Assembly: GCF_000814905.1 (NCBI RefSeq)
Contig: NZ_JXAG01000022.1
Coordinates: 21,102-85,101, forward strand
Source of the DNA: Enterobacter sp. Bisph1
GTDB taxonomy: Bacteria > Pseudomonadota > Gammaproteobacteria > Enterobacterales > Enterobacteriaceae
DNA: 64,000 nt
Direction: 5' to 3'
Shown: positions 30,415 through 41,459 of the stretch, one piece after another
How positions within the stretch are numbered: position 1 is the first letter of the stretch
Layout of the letters: the number at the start of each line of letters is the position of its first letter
Notes under the pieces: generated by a model
What the model saw: only the letters and a program-made list of their open reading frames with translations
The model's database searches: none
What the model was told of the DNA's origin: nothing
Translations under genes and position numbers: made by a program

Positions 30415-30432
30415 TGTCTCTTTCGAGCGACA
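30415..30432. promoter_or_regulatory. GlrR binding site 2 upstream of glmZ
   Basis: A second exact TGTC-N10-GACA, 63 bases beyond the first. The AT-rich stretch between the two (TTAAATAAAAATTATC) could hold an IHF site, but I see no clean consensus. Confidence 0.75.
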
Positions 30433-30521
30433 TCGCCAGCAAGGATTGTCGTAATGCAGCAACAGAGAGCAAAACAGGGTTTCGAGAGAAGGCGAGGAGA
30501 TATGAGAGGAGATAAAAAACA

Positions 30522-30546
30522 AAAAACCCCGCTTTACGCGGGGTTC
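30522..30546 (-). terminator. Terminator of the argX-hisR-leuT-proM tRNA operon
   Basis: On the minus strand GAACCCCGCGTAAAGCGGGGTTTTTT: a strong GC stem with a T-tract, directly after tRNA-Pro. Confidence 0.93.
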
Positions 30547-30551
30547 AAAAT

Positions 30552-30628
30552 TGGTCGGCGAGAGAGGATTCGAACCTCCGACCCACTGGTCCCAAACCAG
30601 TTGCGCTACCAAGCTGCGCTACTCGCCG
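30552..30628 (-). tRNA. proM: tRNA-Pro (anticodon TGG)
   Basis: 77 bases with encoded CCA. The cloverleaf is complete; the anticodon loop TTTGGGA contains TGG, reading CCN proline codons. Last tRNA of the argX-hisR-leuT-proM operon. Confidence 0.97.
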
Positions 30629-30666
30629 TTTTACTGCTTTTTGAATTTTTTGTTCAATCTAAGTTG

Positions 30667-30753
30667 TGGTGCGAGGGGGGGGACTTGAACCCCCACGTCC
30701 GTAAGGACACTAACACCTGAAGCTAGCGCGTCTACCAATTCCGCCACCTTCGC
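30667..30753 (-). tRNA. leuT: tRNA-Leu (anticodon CAG)
   Basis: 87-base class II tRNA with a long variable arm and encoded CCA; anticodon CAG reads CUG. The T arm is unusually G/C-uniform (an 8-base G run on the plus strand). Confidence 0.97.
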
Positions 30754-30781
30754 ATTCCACGAAACTTGTACTGCTAAATAA

Positions 30782-30858
30782 TGGGGTGGCTAATGGGACT
30801 CGAACCCACGACAACTGGAATCACAATCCAGGGCTCTACCAACTGAGCTATAGCCACC
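30782..30858 (-). tRNA. hisR: tRNA-His (anticodon GTG)
   Basis: 77 bases including the extra 5' G(-1) needed by histidyl-tRNA synthetase and an encoded CCA. The anticodon loop TTGTGAT holds GTG. Confidence 0.97.
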
Positions 30859-30926
30859 ACTGTAAATCTTTTCACGCGGTCTCGTGATAATTCACGAACC
30901 ACCGCAGCTCAAGCGCCGGGTTTAAA

Positions 30927-31003
<77 letters not shown>

Positions 31004-31024
31004 GTAGCGCCGTTGCGGGGGTGG

Positions 31025-31053
31025 ATAGTACGGACTTCGGGCGCGGCTGTCTA
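31025..31053 (-). promoter_or_regulatory. Promoter of the argX tRNA operon
   Basis: On the minus strand TAGACA, 17 bases, TACTAT, followed by a GC-rich discriminator (CCACCCCCG). This is the usual form of a strong, stringently controlled stable-RNA promoter, and it lies just before argX. Confidence 0.85.
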
Positions 31054-31106
31054 GTGCTTTTTTTAAAGAAAATGCGCGTTTGGTTATGCTTTGCGCATTT
31101 TGCCTC

Positions 31107-32492
31107 TTATTCGCCCACTCGCTGGCTAACGGTATGCCGATTGAGGCCAAATACCTTATAAATAACCGTAACCGCGGCGAGGAAGATAATGCCGACAAAC
31201 AGCGACATACGCGTATCTTCGTTGAATCCCATACCGACCAGCACACACAGCAGAAACGCCATCGTTAACCAGTTAGCCCACGGGAACAGCATCGAGCGGA
31301 ACGGGTGGCTGGCGATAGCCTCTTTATGCGCCTTACGGAAACGCAGCTGGCTTATCAATATCACAAACCACGGCACCATCCCCGGCAACACGCTGGCGCT
31401 GTAGACGTAAACAAACACGCGCTGCGGGTTGGGGATAACATAGTTCAGGCAAGAACCGACCAGCAGAATAATGATGGAGATCGCCACGCCCATCGCCGGA
31501 ACGCCGTTTTTCGACACTTTTCCTACCGCTGCCGGCAACTGACGATTCTGCGCCAGGGCATACAGCATACGACCGCAGCTATACATACCGCTGTTACAAC
31601 CCGAAAGCGCCGCCGTCAGCACGACAAAGTTGATGATGCCTGCCGCCGCAGTGATACCGATTTTGGCAAAGGTCAGGACAAACGGACTGCCGTTGGCACC
31701 GATTTCGTTCCACGGATAAATGGTGACGATAACAAAGATGGCACCCACATAGAAAATCAGAATGCGCCACAGCACCTTGCTGACCGCGCTACGCAGGGTT
31801 ACCTGCGGGTTTTTCGCTTCACCGGCGGTGATACCAATCAGTTCAACACCCTGGTACGAAGCAACAACAATACAGAGCGCGGTTAAGAAGCCTTTCCAGC
31901 CGCCGGCGAAAAAGCCGCCATGTTCGGTGAGATTGCCAAAGCCAATGGAGTGACCGCCGTTGCCGAAACCGAAGAAGATCACCCCCAGACCGACAATAAT
32001 CATCACAATAATGGTGGTGACTTTGATCATCGCAAACCAGAACTCAATCTCACCATACAGACGTACCGCCGCCAGGTTAGCCAACGCGACCAGCCCCACC
32101 GCAATCAGCGCGGGTATCCATTGGGCAAGATCCGGGAACCAGAACTGGACATAAACGCCAATCGCGGTAATTTCTGAGATGCCCACCGCCATCCACATAA
32201 ACCAGTAAGACCAGGCGGTGAGATAGCCAAAAAACGGGCTCATATAGCGATGCGCATATACCGCGAAAGAACCGGCAACCGGCTCGAGATACAGCATCTC
32301 GCCCATAGAACGCATGATAAAGAAGACGAAGAGACCGGCGACGATATACGCCAGCAATACCGACGGCCCCGCCCATTTAAGCGTGCTGGCGGCACCCATA
32401 AACAGGCCTACGCCTATGGTGCCCCCAAGGGCAATTAATTCGATGTGACGAGACTCCAGACCACGCTGAAGCTCTGGTTTGTTTTCGGCCAT
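31107..32492 (-). CDS. yifK: Threonine/serine:H+ symporter YifK (ThrP)
   Basis: Inner-membrane amino-acid permease of the AAT/APC family, 461 residues with about twelve membrane segments. The N-terminal [25 protein letters not shown] is the APC signature. In E. coli YifK (ThrP) takes up threonine and serine and is regulated by Lrp and GcvB. It ends 53 bases before the argX promoter and is downstream of wecG. Confidence 0.95.
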   Translation of the reverse strand: MAENKPELQRGLESRHIELIALGGTIGVGLFMGAASTLKWAGPSVLLAYIVAGLFVFFIMRSMGEMLYLEPVAGSFAVYAHRYMSPFFGYLTAWSYWFMWMAVGISEITAIGVYVQFWFPDLAQWIPALIAVGLVALANLAAVRLYGEIEFWFAMIKVTTIIVMIIVGLGVIFFGFGNGGHSIGFGNLTEHGGFFAGGWKGFLTALCIVVASYQGVELIGITAGEAKNPQVTLRSAVSKVLWRILIFYVGAIFVIVTIYPWNEIGANGSPFVLTFAKIGITAAAGIINFVVLTAALSGCNSGMYSCGRMLYALAQNRQLPAAVGKVSKNGVPAMGVAISIIILLVGSCLNYVIPNPQRVFVYVYSASVLPGMVPWFVILISQLRFRKAHKEAIASHPFRSMLFPWANWLTMAFLLCVLVGMGFNEDTRMSLFVGIIFLAAVTVIYKVFGLNRHTVSQRVGE

Positions 32493-32720
32493 AAATCCTC
32501 TGTTGTGTTTGCGTCATTCTGTACCCGCTTGGCGGGTTATTGTTATGAGTTTTCCCTCAGCTCATAACAGGCCATGCTGCACCGACCCGGAAATGGCTGG
32601 CGCAAAACACCACGGCGTTGCAATGAGTGAGCGAATGGTTTCTTAAAAAGAGGGAAATGGCAAACGATGTATAAAAAAAGTTGGCACAATGCACAATAAA
32701 ACAGCAACCAGAATGAAAAA

Positions 32721-32739
32721 GGCAGCGGATTACGCCGCC
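32721..32739 (-). terminator. Candidate terminator at the end of the ECA operon
   Basis: On the minus strand GGCGGCG, TAAT and CCGCTGCC make a short stem followed by TTTTTC, right after the wecG stop at 32749. It would separate the wec operon from yifK. Confidence 0.6.
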
Positions 32740-32748
32740 CGCAGGATA

Positions 32749-33489
32749 TTACAGTTTTCCGCAATAGTGCCAGCGCAGGTAACGCAGCAGGCGAAGCTGG
32801 CGTTTCAGCCGCGTCGGCTGTGATAACAAGCGATAGAGCCACTCCAGCCCTAAATGCTGCCACACTTTCGGCGCGCGTTTTACATGTCCGGTAAAGACAT
32901 CGTAGGTACCGCCCACGCCCATATAGAGTGCCGCGGGCCAGACAGCGCGGCAGTCGCGCATAAAAATCTCCTGCTTCGGCGAGCCCATCGCGACGGTGAC
33001 GATTTTTGCCCCGCTGTCGCGGATGCGCTCAAACAGCCCTTGCCGCTGCTCTGGGCTAAAATAGCCGTCCTGGCGGCCAACGATATTCACGCCCCACTGC
33101 GCACGCAGCTTCTGCTCCGTCTGCGCCAGCACCTCAGGTTTACCACCCACCAAAAAGACGGGCGTGCCTGCCGCGCCGGCGCGGGCCATCAGTCGCTCCC
33201 ACAGATCGGCACCCGCTACGCGAGAAACCTGCGCTTTAGGGAATTTTTTGCGCAGCGATCGCACCACGCTGATGCCATCGGCATATTTGAACTCTGCGGC
33301 ATCAATCAGGGCGCGAACCTGGGCATCATCTTCCAGCGTCAGCATCTTCTCGGCATTAATCGCCACCAGCGTGCCCTGCCGGATGTCGCCATCCGCATAG
33401 AGAAAATCCAGCGCATGCTGCATATCGCGCCAGCCCACTAATTTCAGACCGCGCAGGTCATACAGCGGCGCTGCCGTCTTATCAGTCAT
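32749..33489 (-). CDS. wecG: UDP-ManNAcA transferase WecG (ECA lipid II synthase)
   Basis: Adds N-acetyl-D-mannosaminuronic acid to lipid I in ECA synthesis. It has 246 residues of the GT26 (WecG/TagA/CpsF) family, with conserved [17 protein letters not shown] and [14 protein letters not shown] segments. Peripheral inner-membrane enzyme. Last gene of the wec cluster and only 12 bases after wzyE. Confidence 0.95.
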   Translation of the reverse strand: MTDKTAAPLYDLRGLKLVGWRDMQHALDFLYADGDIRQGTLVAINAEKMLTLEDDAQVRALIDAAEFKYADGISVVRSLRKKFPKAQVSRVAGADLWERLMARAGAAGTPVFLVGGKPEVLAQTEQKLRAQWGVNIVGRQDGYFSPEQRQGLFERIRDSGAKIVTVAMGSPKQEIFMRDCRAVWPAALYMGVGGTYDVFTGHVKRAPKVWQHLGLEWLYRLLSQPTRLKRQLRLLRYLRWHYCGKL

Positions 33490-33501
33490 GTTAAATCCTT
33501 T

Positions 33502-34854
33502 TCACAGCGGGGAGAGGGGTTTCACCGCGCGGGTGTCGCGATTATGAATAAGCCCGGCACTGTCAAATAGCCAGTACAGCAGCTTCGCCACTAACAAGCA
33601 GAGACCGAAAATGGCGATAAAGAACACCACACGGGAGGCAAACGCATCCAGCCCTTCACGCGCCAGTACAATCATGTTGAAAATCGCGCCGAAGCAGAAG
33701 CTATACAGAATGGCCGCTTTATAACGGTTGGTTTCCCGCTTCCCTAAAGTGTATAGCCAGTCGAACCATTTAATAATAAGCCCCACCACTACCGCGCCAG
33801 GCAGAATAAACCCCGCCCCGCCCATTACCACCAACGAGCCTATTAGCGTCGGCGAAATTGCCAGCCCTGAGTGATTGTTCAGCACTTCCCAGGTGAAGTA
33901 GTTCGCCGTATTGAGCACGATACCGGGCCGGGAAGGCCAGAGCCAGGAGGGAATAAACACGTAGAAGTCGCGCGCAATCGGTGCCAGCCCTTGAAAATCA
34001 ATTTTGTCGTAGTTTTGCAGCAGCAACGACAGGTTTTCCCACGGCGAGAAGGTGTCGCGCGTCAGGTACAAAAAGGTGTAAAAGGCTTCGTCACCGCTGA
34101 CATCCAGGCCATAGCGTTTTAACGCCAGCCAGAACATACCGACAATCCCCAGCACGCCTGCGGCAACCAGCATCCAGAGGGAGATCCAGCCGCGGATAAT
34201 GCCAATAAACAGGAAAATAGCGAAAGCGATGATGATATTGGCGCGCGTACCGCCGACAATCATATAGGTCAGCAGACCAAACGCTACGGTGCTTACCAGG
34301 AAGAACAGCCACGCCTGCGCGCTCTGGCGCAGGAAGTAAATCACCAGCATCGCCGGGATAAAGAAATAGAAGAAACGCTTTAACGCGACGCCAGAGACTT
34401 CGCTGGAGAAAATCTGGCTATAGGAGTGCAGGCGAAACAGCAAAAAGCCGTTGTGCATAAAGAAGATGCCGACGCTCACCAGTGCGATGACCATCAGCAT
34501 TACCCACGTCAAATGTGCTTCCACCCGGTTGATAGTGAACAGCGGACGCCGCGATGCGTGTTCGGCTTTCGCCCGCAACCGCGTTTTGTACGTCACGTAG
34601 TAAACGCCATAAAAACAGGCCGCCGCCAGCAGCGACTGCATCATTATCCCCGGCGGCGCGACGGCCACGTTAAAGCGAAACACCAGCACGCAGGTCAGCG
34701 GAAAGCCGAAGAAAAAAGTCAGCAGAAATAGCAGCGAAAAGAAGACGTTAAAATTAAAACGGACGCGGCGGAATTCGAACCAGCTCAGCGTACCGATAAA
34801 CAGAGTAGCCAGTAGCCAGAGAATAAACAGTCCGCAAAATTCTAGTGGGCTCAT
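33502..34854 (-). CDS. wzyE: ECA polymerase WzyE
   Basis: Polymerises ECA trisaccharide repeats on undecaprenyl pyrophosphate in the periplasm. It is a 450-residue, very hydrophobic protein with about eleven membrane segments. The start overlaps the wecF stop by four bases. Its function rests on family match and place in the cluster. Confidence 0.95.
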   Translation of the reverse strand: MSPLEFCGLFILWLLATLFIGTLSWFEFRRVRFNFNVFFSLLFLLTFFFGFPLTCVLVFRFNVAVAPPGIMMQSLLAAACFYGVYYVTYKTRLRAKAEHASRRPLFTINRVEAHLTWVMLMVIALVSVGIFFMHNGFLLFRLHSYSQIFSSEVSGVALKRFFYFFIPAMLVIYFLRQSAQAWLFFLVSTVAFGLLTYMIVGGTRANIIIAFAIFLFIGIIRGWISLWMLVAAGVLGIVGMFWLALKRYGLDVSGDEAFYTFLYLTRDTFSPWENLSLLLQNYDKIDFQGLAPIARDFYVFIPSWLWPSRPGIVLNTANYFTWEVLNNHSGLAISPTLIGSLVVMGGAGFILPGAVVVGLIIKWFDWLYTLGKRETNRYKAAILYSFCFGAIFNMIVLAREGLDAFASRVVFFIAIFGLCLLVAKLLYWLFDSAGLIHNRDTRAVKPLSPL

Positions 34855-35930
34855 CCGACGATCCCCGCAGCCATACGCAACGTTTTATGCCACAGCGCAA
34901 TGTAGTTGGGGCTAAAAAAGGTAATGGCATTTTTATCTACCGCCACCAGTTGCCGCCTGGCTTCACGGATCACCGCTTCGTTTAGGGTATCGCTGGTAAA
35001 CAGCACCGGAATATCTTCCGCCACCATATCGCGCCAGAAGGGATTCTTGCGGTTAAGCACGCAGGGAACCCCGGCCTGAATCAGCAGGCACAGGGTGCCG
35101 ATTCCCTGCTGGCGGGCAAAAATAAAATAGCCCACATCGCACTGCCCGAGCAGCGTCAGATAGGCATCAAACTCCATTTTCTCATGCAGAATACGCAGGT
35201 TTTCTGCGCTGAACAGCGCCAGCCCGGCGCGGCGTACCGCCTCAATATAGCTTTCGTTATTTGCCGGGTAGCCCATTGGCACAATAATATTTACCGTGTC
35301 GCCAAACTGGCGGTGGATCGCCTGCAATGCGCTGATATGCTCATTGCTTGGGTCGCCGGAATTACCGACCAGAATAGTCAGTTTGCCATCCCGCTGCAGA
35401 TCGTGCGCCATGGTGTTCAGGGCCGGATCCATACGCGTGGGAAAATAGAGCAGTTCACCACGCACATCAGGGTGACGCTGGCCAAACCAGGCCAGATCGC
35501 CACGGGTAGCAAAGATGCAGCCCACGCGGCGCTGTGCTAAACGACGCAGCGGGTAAAAGAGGCGAAATTTGAGGCTACGCGAGGTTTCATACAGATCTGC
35601 TCCCCAGGCGTGCCAGTAGAACTGCTCGCGCTTGATAGCGCCGCGCAGTAACGCCAGCCATAAGCCAAAGTTGAACTGTCCGTGAAAGAAGAAGCGTTGC
35701 TGGCGATCGGCTTTCGCTCGTTCCATCACCGCTTTCGCCAACGCTTTTTTGTCTGCATAAAAGTGCAGCGTTAACGCCGGCCAGGCTGCGCTTTGCTCTT
35801 CGTCGCGGCCAACAAGCATAAACTCACGGGCAAACTCGCCCGCCGCCGCAAGGTGTTGGTTAAAAAACCGCAGCACAGTCTGGTTATGGTGTGGGATATC
35901 CGATCCCAATACGTGAATCAGTGCAGTCAT
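34851..35930 (-). CDS. wecF: Fuc4NAc transferase WecF (ECA lipid III synthase)
   Basis: Adds 4-acetamido-4,6-dideoxy-D-galactose from dTDP-Fuc4NAc to ECA lipid II. It has 359 residues of the GT56 family with [20 protein letters not shown] near residue 190, a segment typical of WecF. Overlaps wzxE and wzyE by four bases on each side. Confidence 0.95.
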   Translation of the reverse strand: MTALIHVLGSDIPHHNQTVLRFFNQHLAAAGEFAREFMLVGRDEEQSAAWPALTLHFYADKKALAKAVMERAKADRQQRFFFHGQFNFGLWLALLRGAIKREQFYWHAWGADLYETSRSLKFRLFYPLRRLAQRRVGCIFATRGDLAWFGQRHPDVRGELLYFPTRMDPALNTMAHDLQRDGKLTILVGNSGDPSNEHISALQAIHRQFGDTVNIIVPMGYPANNESYIEAVRRAGLALFSAENLRILHEKMEFDAYLTLLGQCDVGYFIFARQQGIGTLCLLIQAGVPCVLNRKNPFWRDMVAEDIPVLFTSDTLNEAVIREARRQLVAVDKNAITFFSPNYIALWHKTLRMAAGIVG

Positions 35931-37177
35931 GCCTTCTTACGCCAAATCAAAAAAACGCCACAACAGAGGGCGAAATAAATAATGTAGGTAGCCATATAGG
36001 CCTGGGCCGCCCCGGCCGCGCCATGGGCCGGGATCAGCAGGTGCGAAAACAGCGTCAGCAGCGTAAACTGGCTCACTTCCGCCAGAATATAAAAGCGCAA
36101 CGATGCTTTGGAGATAACCAGGTAACCAAATACGTAAGCGCCCACTTTCAACACGTCGCCGACCAACTGCCAGGCGAAGAGATCGCGCATGGCGGTAAAT
36201 TTATCGGAAAACAACAGCCAAATCGCCACATCACGCAACAGCCAGACGCAAAGGCTCACCGCCGCCACCGCCGGTAAGACAAAACGCAGCGATTTGCTGA
36301 TTTCGCGGGCGATCTCCGCCTTTGTCGTCAGTCTGGATAATGTGGGTAACAGATAAACGCTAAACGAGGCGGTGATAAATTGTAAATAGGCATCGGAAAT
36401 ACTGCTTACGCCCTGCCAGATCCCAACATCATCCCAACTATAGTGCGACGCCAGCTGGTTTCGCATCATCACGTAGGCCAGAGGCATGGTCACCGAGGTG
36501 ATCAACGCCATCAAGGTAAACTTGCTTAGCTGCCCGGCCAGACCGTTATCCCAGCGCGGCGCAAAGTAGGTCAGCGGAACGGTGCCGCGACGTATCAGCA
36601 TCGCCATGGCCGGAATTACCACCAGCGCAGGCACCAGCGCCATTCCCAACAGCGCGCCCTGATAGCCGCCCAGCTTGAAACAGAGAACCCACGCCAGCAC
36701 GCCAATAATGCTGCCGATAATCAATGACAGCGCATTACCTGCTGCATCGCGAAAGCCTTTCATCACCGCCAGTAGCAGGTTAGCCCAGGCAATACCCATC
36801 TGTACCAACGCCACCAGGCGCACCAGTCCCTGATAATGGGTATGACCAAATAGCCCCTGGCTGATGGGCGCTGCCGCCAGCAGGAAAATCAGCGCCAGCA
36901 GGGTGGAAAACCCCAGCACCATCGCCGATGAAGTCCCTACCGCTACCCGCAAACGCGCCGGATCGTCATGATACTGCGCGACATATTTCGTTACGCCGTT
37001 GAAAATCCCGGCCCCCGCCAGCACGCCCAGCACGGTGATAAGCTGGCGGAAGTTGCCCGCCTGCCCCACGCCCGACGGTCCAAACGCCACCGCCAGCAGC
37101 TTTACCACCAGCAGGCCCGCGCCTATCTTGACGAGGGTGCTGGCAGCCGTCCATGTCGATGCTTTTGCCAGCGACAT
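35927..37177 (-). CDS. wzxE: ECA lipid III flippase WzxE
   Basis: Moves undecaprenyl-linked ECA trisaccharide across the inner membrane. It is a 416-residue MATE/MOP-type flippase with about twelve membrane segments. N-terminal [28 protein letters not shown] is the family start. It lies one base after the wecE stop. Confidence 0.95.
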   Translation of the reverse strand: MSLAKASTWTAASTLVKIGAGLLVVKLLAVAFGPSGVGQAGNFRQLITVLGVLAGAGIFNGVTKYVAQYHDDPARLRVAVGTSSAMVLGFSTLLALIFLLAAAPISQGLFGHTHYQGLVRLVALVQMGIAWANLLLAVMKGFRDAAGNALSLIIGSIIGVLAWVLCFKLGGYQGALLGMALVPALVVIPAMAMLIRRGTVPLTYFAPRWDNGLAGQLSKFTLMALITSVTMPLAYVMMRNQLASHYSWDDVGIWQGVSSISDAYLQFITASFSVYLLPTLSRLTTKAEIAREISKSLRFVLPAVAAVSLCVWLLRDVAIWLLFSDKFTAMRDLFAWQLVGDVLKVGAYVFGYLVISKASLRFYILAEVSQFTLLTLFSHLLIPAHGAAGAAQAYMATYIIYFALCCGVFLIWRKKA

Positions 37178-37178
37178 G

Positions 37179-38309
37179 TTAGTTGAAGTAACTCAGCAGC
37201 GTACTGATAACCGTACGCTGATTAACGGGTGCCAGGTTAAAGAACAGCGGCAGGCGAAGCAAACGCTCACTTTCTTTTGTGGTATGAAGATCTTCGCCAT
37301 GGAATTCGCCAAATTTTTCACCGGCCGGTGAAGCATGCAGCGGAATATAGTGAAACACCGCCAGGATTTCCGCTTCCTTCAGGAAGGCGATTAGCGCGCT
37401 ACGATCCGCTTCATCGCGCAGCTTGATGTAAAACATATGCGCATTGTGTCCGCACGCTTCCGGAATCGATGGCAGTTCAATGCGGCCAGCGCGCGCCAGC
37501 GGCGTTAAAGCGTCGTAATAGGTTTGCCATAGCGCCAGACGTTGCTGGTTGATGCGATCCGCCGCTTCCAGCTGCGCCCACAGATAGGCCGCCTGCAGAT
37601 CCGCCATCAGATAGCTGGAGCCAATATCGCGCCAGGTGTATTTATCTACCTGACCACGGAAGAACTGGCTGCGGTTGGTGCCTTTTTCACGAATGATCTC
37701 GGCCCGCTCCATCAGCGCGCGATCGTTAATCAGCGTCGCGCCGCCTTCACCGCCGGCGGTATAGTTTTTGGTCTCGTGGAAACTGAAGCAGCCAATATGG
37801 CCGATGGTCCCCAGCGCGCGCCCTTTGTAAGTGGACATCACGCCCTGGGCGGCATCTTCCACCACAAACAGGTTATGCCGTTTGGCAATCGCCATAATGG
37901 TGTCCATTTCGCAGGCGACGCCGGCGTAATGCACCGGCACAATGGCGCGGGTGTTTTCAGTAATGGCCGCTTCAATCCGCGTTTCATCAATGTTCATGGT
38001 ATCCGGGCGGATATCGACAAAGACGATTTTCGCGCCGCGCAGCACAAAGGCGTTGGCGGTCGACACGAAGGTGTAGCTCGGCATAATCACTTCATCACCG
38101 GGCTGGATATCCAGCAGCAGCGCGGCCATCTCCAGCGACGCGGTGCAGGAAGGCGTCAGCAGCACTTTCACGCTGTGAAAACGCTGCTCCATCCACTGCT
38201 GGCAGCGGCGGGTAAAGCCGCCATCGCCGCATAACTTACCGCTGCCCATCGCCGACTGCATGTAGTCGAGTTCCGTTCCCACCACCGGAGGTGCGTTGAA
38301 GGGGATCAT
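37179..38309 (-). CDS. wecE: dTDP-4-amino-4,6-dideoxygalactose transaminase
   Basis: PLP-dependent aminotransferase that makes dTDP-Fuc4N from dTDP-4-keto-6-deoxyglucose for ECA. It has 376 residues from MIPFNAPPVVGTELDYMQ. The PLP Lys is in FHETKNYTAGGEGG near residue 181, and VEDAAQGVMSTYKG holds the Asp that contacts the cofactor. Twenty-eight upstream codons overlap wecD in another frame and are not used. The substrate must come from RmlA/RmlB-type enzymes, whose usual ECA copies are absent here. Confidence 0.96.
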   Translation of the reverse strand: MIPFNAPPVVGTELDYMQSAMGSGKLCGDGGFTRRCQQWMEQRFHSVKVLLTPSCTASLEMAALLLDIQPGDEVIMPSYTFVSTANAFVLRGAKIVFVDIRPDTMNIDETRIEAAITENTRAIVPVHYAGVACEMDTIMAIAKRHNLFVVEDAAQGVMSTYKGRALGTIGHIGCFSFHETKNYTAGGEGGATLINDRALMERAEIIREKGTNRSQFFRGQVDKYTWRDIGSSYLMADLQAAYLWAQLEAADRINQQRLALWQTYYDALTPLARAGRIELPSIPEACGHNAHMFYIKLRDEADRSALIAFLKEAEILAVFHYIPLHASPAGEKFGEFHGEDLHTTKESERLLRLPLFFNLAPVNQRTVISTLLSYFN

Positions 38310-38313
38310 AGAG

Positions 38314-38991
38314 TCACCTGTATAGCCATAAGGCGGTGCTTTCAACATTCGCACCGCTCTGAATATAACGTTTAAGTGCGGCAGTATTCCCAAGCTGAGT
38401 CGCTACGCGCACAAGTTTTAATTGCCGCTGACGCGCCCAGTGGCACGCCGCCTGCATTAATTTTTCACCCATGCCGCGCCCGGCCAGCAGGCCAATGCGG
38501 GCTTCCTGCTCGTTGAGCTGGCGCAGGGAAACAAAACCCGTAATGCCCGCCTGCGCGCCACGAAAAACCAGACATTGATGGTCAAAAACACCTTTCACCG
38601 CGTTTTCAATCCATTGCGCATAAAAGCGCCCGCTGTCTTCTGCTGCATACCAGGGGGTGCGGAACCGGCTCTGGATAAACGTCGCGGCGGACATCTGGCG
38701 TAACACGGGAATATCCTCAACGGTGGCGATATCCGCCGCCGGATCGATGCCGTCTTCTTCTACAGATAGAGAGAGGTCAATTTCCCCTTCAACCAGTTGG
38801 AAACCAAGCTGCTGCAATGCATCCAACGTGTCGGGCTGTGACGCCGGCAGTTTGACCTGCACATGATCCCATTGAGCAAAATCCGCGCCAGTCAGCGCGG
38901 GTGCAGACGGTTGCAGGCGGATAATCGCGCTACGCAGAGCGAAAAAGTCGCTCTCCCATGCCAGTTCTTCTACCGTGCCGTGAACAGCCAT
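38314..38991 (-). CDS. wecD: dTDP-Fuc4N acetyltransferase WecD
   Basis: GNAT-family enzyme that acetylates dTDP-Fuc4N to dTDP-Fuc4NAc using acetyl-CoA. It has 225 residues from [15 protein letters not shown]. The acetyl-CoA loop [18 protein letters not shown] is near residue 158, and the C terminus ([22 protein letters not shown]) matches E. coli. An in-frame GTG six codons upstream is possible, but AAAGGA is spaced for the ATG at 38991. In E. coli rffH precedes it; here wecC is only 23 bases away. The N-terminal half is the more divergent part. Confidence 0.95.
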   Translation of the reverse strand: MAVHGTVEELAWESDFFALRSAIIRLQPSAPALTGADFAQWDHVQVKLPASQPDTLDALQQLGFQLVEGEIDLSLSVEEDGIDPAADIATVEDIPVLRQMSAATFIQSRFRTPWYAAEDSGRFYAQWIENAVKGVFDHQCLVFRGAQAGITGFVSLRQLNEQEARIGLLAGRGMGEKLMQAACHWARQRQLKLVRVATQLGNTAALKRYIQSGANVESTALWLYR

Positions 38992-39014
38992 ATGATTTCC
39001 TTTGCACACGCCGG

Positions 39015-40277
39015 TTAGCGCCAGACGCCTTTGGTATCCACCACGAAGCGCTGGGCAATAGTGGTGCCGTCTACGGCTTTAAACTCGTTATGATCGACCA
39101 GCATCACCAGCACATCGGCCTGCGCCAGCGCATCTGCGGTATTGACTAACGTACCGTGCCCGGTGAATTTTGCCGGAAGCTGATGAATATTGGGTTCCAC
39201 CACCAGCGTTTCGCCGCTGTGCCACTGGGCAATATCCAGCGCAATTTCCATCGCCGGGCTTTCACGCAGATCGTCAATATTGGGCTTAAACGCCACCCCG
39301 AAGCAGGCGATTTTAATCTCGCTGGCGCGCTTGCCGTTGGCTGCCAGGCAATCGGCGACGGTCGCTTTCACCTGATTCAGCACCCAGTGAGGTTTAAAAT
39401 CGTTCACTTCACGGGCGGTGCGGATAAGCCGCGACTGCTGCGGGTTTTGCGCCACAATAAACCACGGATCGACAGCAATGCAGTGCCCGCCGACGCCCGG
39501 CCCCGGCTGCAGAATATTGACGCGCGGATGGCGGTTCGCCAAACGAATCAACTCCCAGACGTTAATCCCTTGATCGGCGCAAATCAGCGAGAGTTCGTTG
39601 GCAAAGGCAATATTGACATCGCGAAAGCTATTTTCAGTTAATTTGCACATTTCAGCGGTGCGGGAGTTGGTCACCACACATTCGCCTTCGAGGAAAATTT
39701 TGTACAGTTCGCTGGCGCGCGCCGAACAAACGGCCGTCATCCCGCCAATTACGCGGTCATTTTTAATCAGTTCAACCATCACCTGGCCAGGCAGCACGCG
39801 TTCAGGGCAATAGGCAATATTAATATCAGCCTCTTCTCCCGCCTGCTGCGGGAAAGAGAGATCCGGGCGCGCCTCGGCAAGCCACTGCGCCATCTGTTCC
39901 GTCGCGCCGACCGGCGAGGTTGATTCAAGGATAACCAGCGCACCTTTCTGTAGTACAGGCGCAATGGATTTCGCCGCGGCTTCTACATACGCCATATCCG
40001 GTTCATGCTCGCCTTTAAACGGTGTCGGTACGGCGATCAGGTAGGCGTCAGCGGTGACAGGGATTGTGCTGGCCCGCAGAAAACCGCCGCCCACGGCGGC
40101 TTTAACGACCTTATCCAGTTCTGGTTCGACAATATGGATTTCGCCACGGTTAATGGTTTCAACCGCGTGGGCATTAATATCGACGCCCACGACCTGCTTC
40201 TGCCTTGAGGCAAATGCCGCTGCGGTAGGCAGGCCGATATAGCCCAGTCCAATAACGGAAATGGTTTCAAAACTCAT
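39015..40277 (-). CDS. wecC: UDP-ManNAc 6-dehydrogenase
   Basis: NAD-dependent oxidation of UDP-N-acetyl-D-mannosamine to UDP-ManNAcA for ECA. It has 420 residues. The N-terminal Rossmann motif is [14 protein letters not shown]; the catalytic region has [10 protein letters not shown], and [15 protein letters not shown] carries the conserved Cys. The start overlaps the wecB stop by four bases. Immediately downstream comes wecD instead of rffG/rffH. Confidence 0.96.
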   Translation of the reverse strand: MSFETISVIGLGYIGLPTAAAFASRQKQVVGVDINAHAVETINRGEIHIVEPELDKVVKAAVGGGFLRASTIPVTADAYLIAVPTPFKGEHEPDMAYVEAAAKSIAPVLQKGALVILESTSPVGATEQMAQWLAEARPDLSFPQQAGEEADINIAYCPERVLPGQVMVELIKNDRVIGGMTAVCSARASELYKIFLEGECVVTNSRTAEMCKLTENSFRDVNIAFANELSLICADQGINVWELIRLANRHPRVNILQPGPGVGGHCIAVDPWFIVAQNPQQSRLIRTAREVNDFKPHWVLNQVKATVADCLAANGKRASEIKIACFGVAFKPNIDDLRESPAMEIALDIAQWHSGETLVVEPNIHQLPAKFTGHGTLVNTADALAQADVLVMLVDHNEFKAVDGTTIAQRFVVDTKGVWR

Positions 40278-41404
40278 AGTGTTACCCGATTATTTTTAAG
40301 TGCATGCAAAATGCGACCACAGGCCAGCCCGTCACCGTAGGGATTGTGTGCGTGGCTCATCGCCTGCCAGGCATCGTTATCACGCAGCAAAAGTGAAACT
40401 TCCTCTACGATGCGCTGACGATCCGTACCGACCAGTTTTACCGTACCCGCCTCTAAAGCCTCCGGTCGTTCGGTGGTATCGCGCATCACCAGCACCGGCT
40501 TGCCGAGGGAAGGCGCTTCTTCCTGAATACCGCCTGAATCAGTGAGGATCAGCCAGGCGTGATCCATCAGCCACAAAAACGGCAGATAATCTTGCGGTTC
40601 GATCAGGGTAATGTTTTCAACATGGCCAAGAATGCGGTTAACAGGCTCACTGACATTGGGATTGAGATGCACAGGATAGACAATTTGCACATCGTCGTTT
40701 TGCGCGGCGATATCCACCAGCGCATGGCAAATCTCTTCAAAACCACGGCCAAAGCTCTCGCGTCGATGTCCGGTGACGAGGATAAGTTTTTTATCCCTGT
40801 CGAGGAAAGGATAATGGGCGGCGAGTTCTTCGTAGCGCGAAGGGGTACTCATAATACTGTCGCGCACCCAGAAAAGCGCATCAATCACCGTGTTGCCGGT
40901 GACAAAAATACGATTATCGGACACATTCTCACGGCATAAATTGAGGCGGGAGTTTTCCGTCGGCGCAAAGTGATACATCGCCAGATGCCCGGTCAATGTG
41001 CGGTTTGCCTCTTCAGGCCACGGAGAGGAGAGATCGCCGGTACGCAGACCCGCTTCTACATGCCCGACCGGAATGCGCTGGTAAAAGGCAGCCAGGCTCG
41101 CCGCAATAGTGGTAGTTGTATCGCCATGCACCAGCACAACGTCGGGGCGGAAGGTTTCGAGGATCGGTTTTAGCCCGGCGAGAATACCGCAGGTTATCTC
41201 CGTTAGCCCCTGTCCCGGCCGCATAATATTGAGATCATAATCCGGGACGATAGAGAAGAGGTTTAACACCTGGTCAAGCATCTCCCGATGCTGCGCAGTG
41301 ACGCAAACTCTTGCTTCAAAGTCTGGATCCTTTGCCAGCGCATGTACCAGCGGAGCCATTTTGATGGCTTCTGGTCGCGTGCCAAATACGGTAAGTACTT
41401 TCAC
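40274..41404 (-). CDS. wecB: UDP-GlcNAc 2-epimerase (non-hydrolysing)
   Basis: Interconverts UDP-GlcNAc and UDP-ManNAc. It has 376 residues, the same as E. coli WecB. N-terminal [44 protein letters not shown] and [22 protein letters not shown] are the family signatures. Between wzzE and wecC. Confidence 0.97.
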   Translation of the reverse strand: MKVLTVFGTRPEAIKMAPLVHALAKDPDFEARVCVTAQHREMLDQVLNLFSIVPDYDLNIMRPGQGLTEITCGILAGLKPILETFRPDVVLVHGDTTTTIAASLAAFYQRIPVGHVEAGLRTGDLSSPWPEEANRTLTGHLAMYHFAPTENSRLNLCRENVSDNRIFVTGNTVIDALFWVRDSIMSTPSRYEELAAHYPFLDRDKKLILVTGHRRESFGRGFEEICHALVDIAAQNDDVQIVYPVHLNPNVSEPVNRILGHVENITLIEPQDYLPFLWLMDHAWLILTDSGGIQEEAPSLGKPVLVMRDTTERPEALEAGTVKLVGTDRQRIVEEVSLLLRDNDAWQAMSHAHNPYGDGLACGRILHALKNNRVTL

Positions 41405-41459
41405 AACGATTCTCTTCGATTAGAGGATGAAGGCACCCGGCCTCCATCTCAGACGGCGT

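Noticed and set aside
30667..30753. Run of eight G as a possible sequencing artefact
   Set aside because: It is the T arm of tRNA-Leu on the opposite strand and pairs correctly in the cloverleaf.
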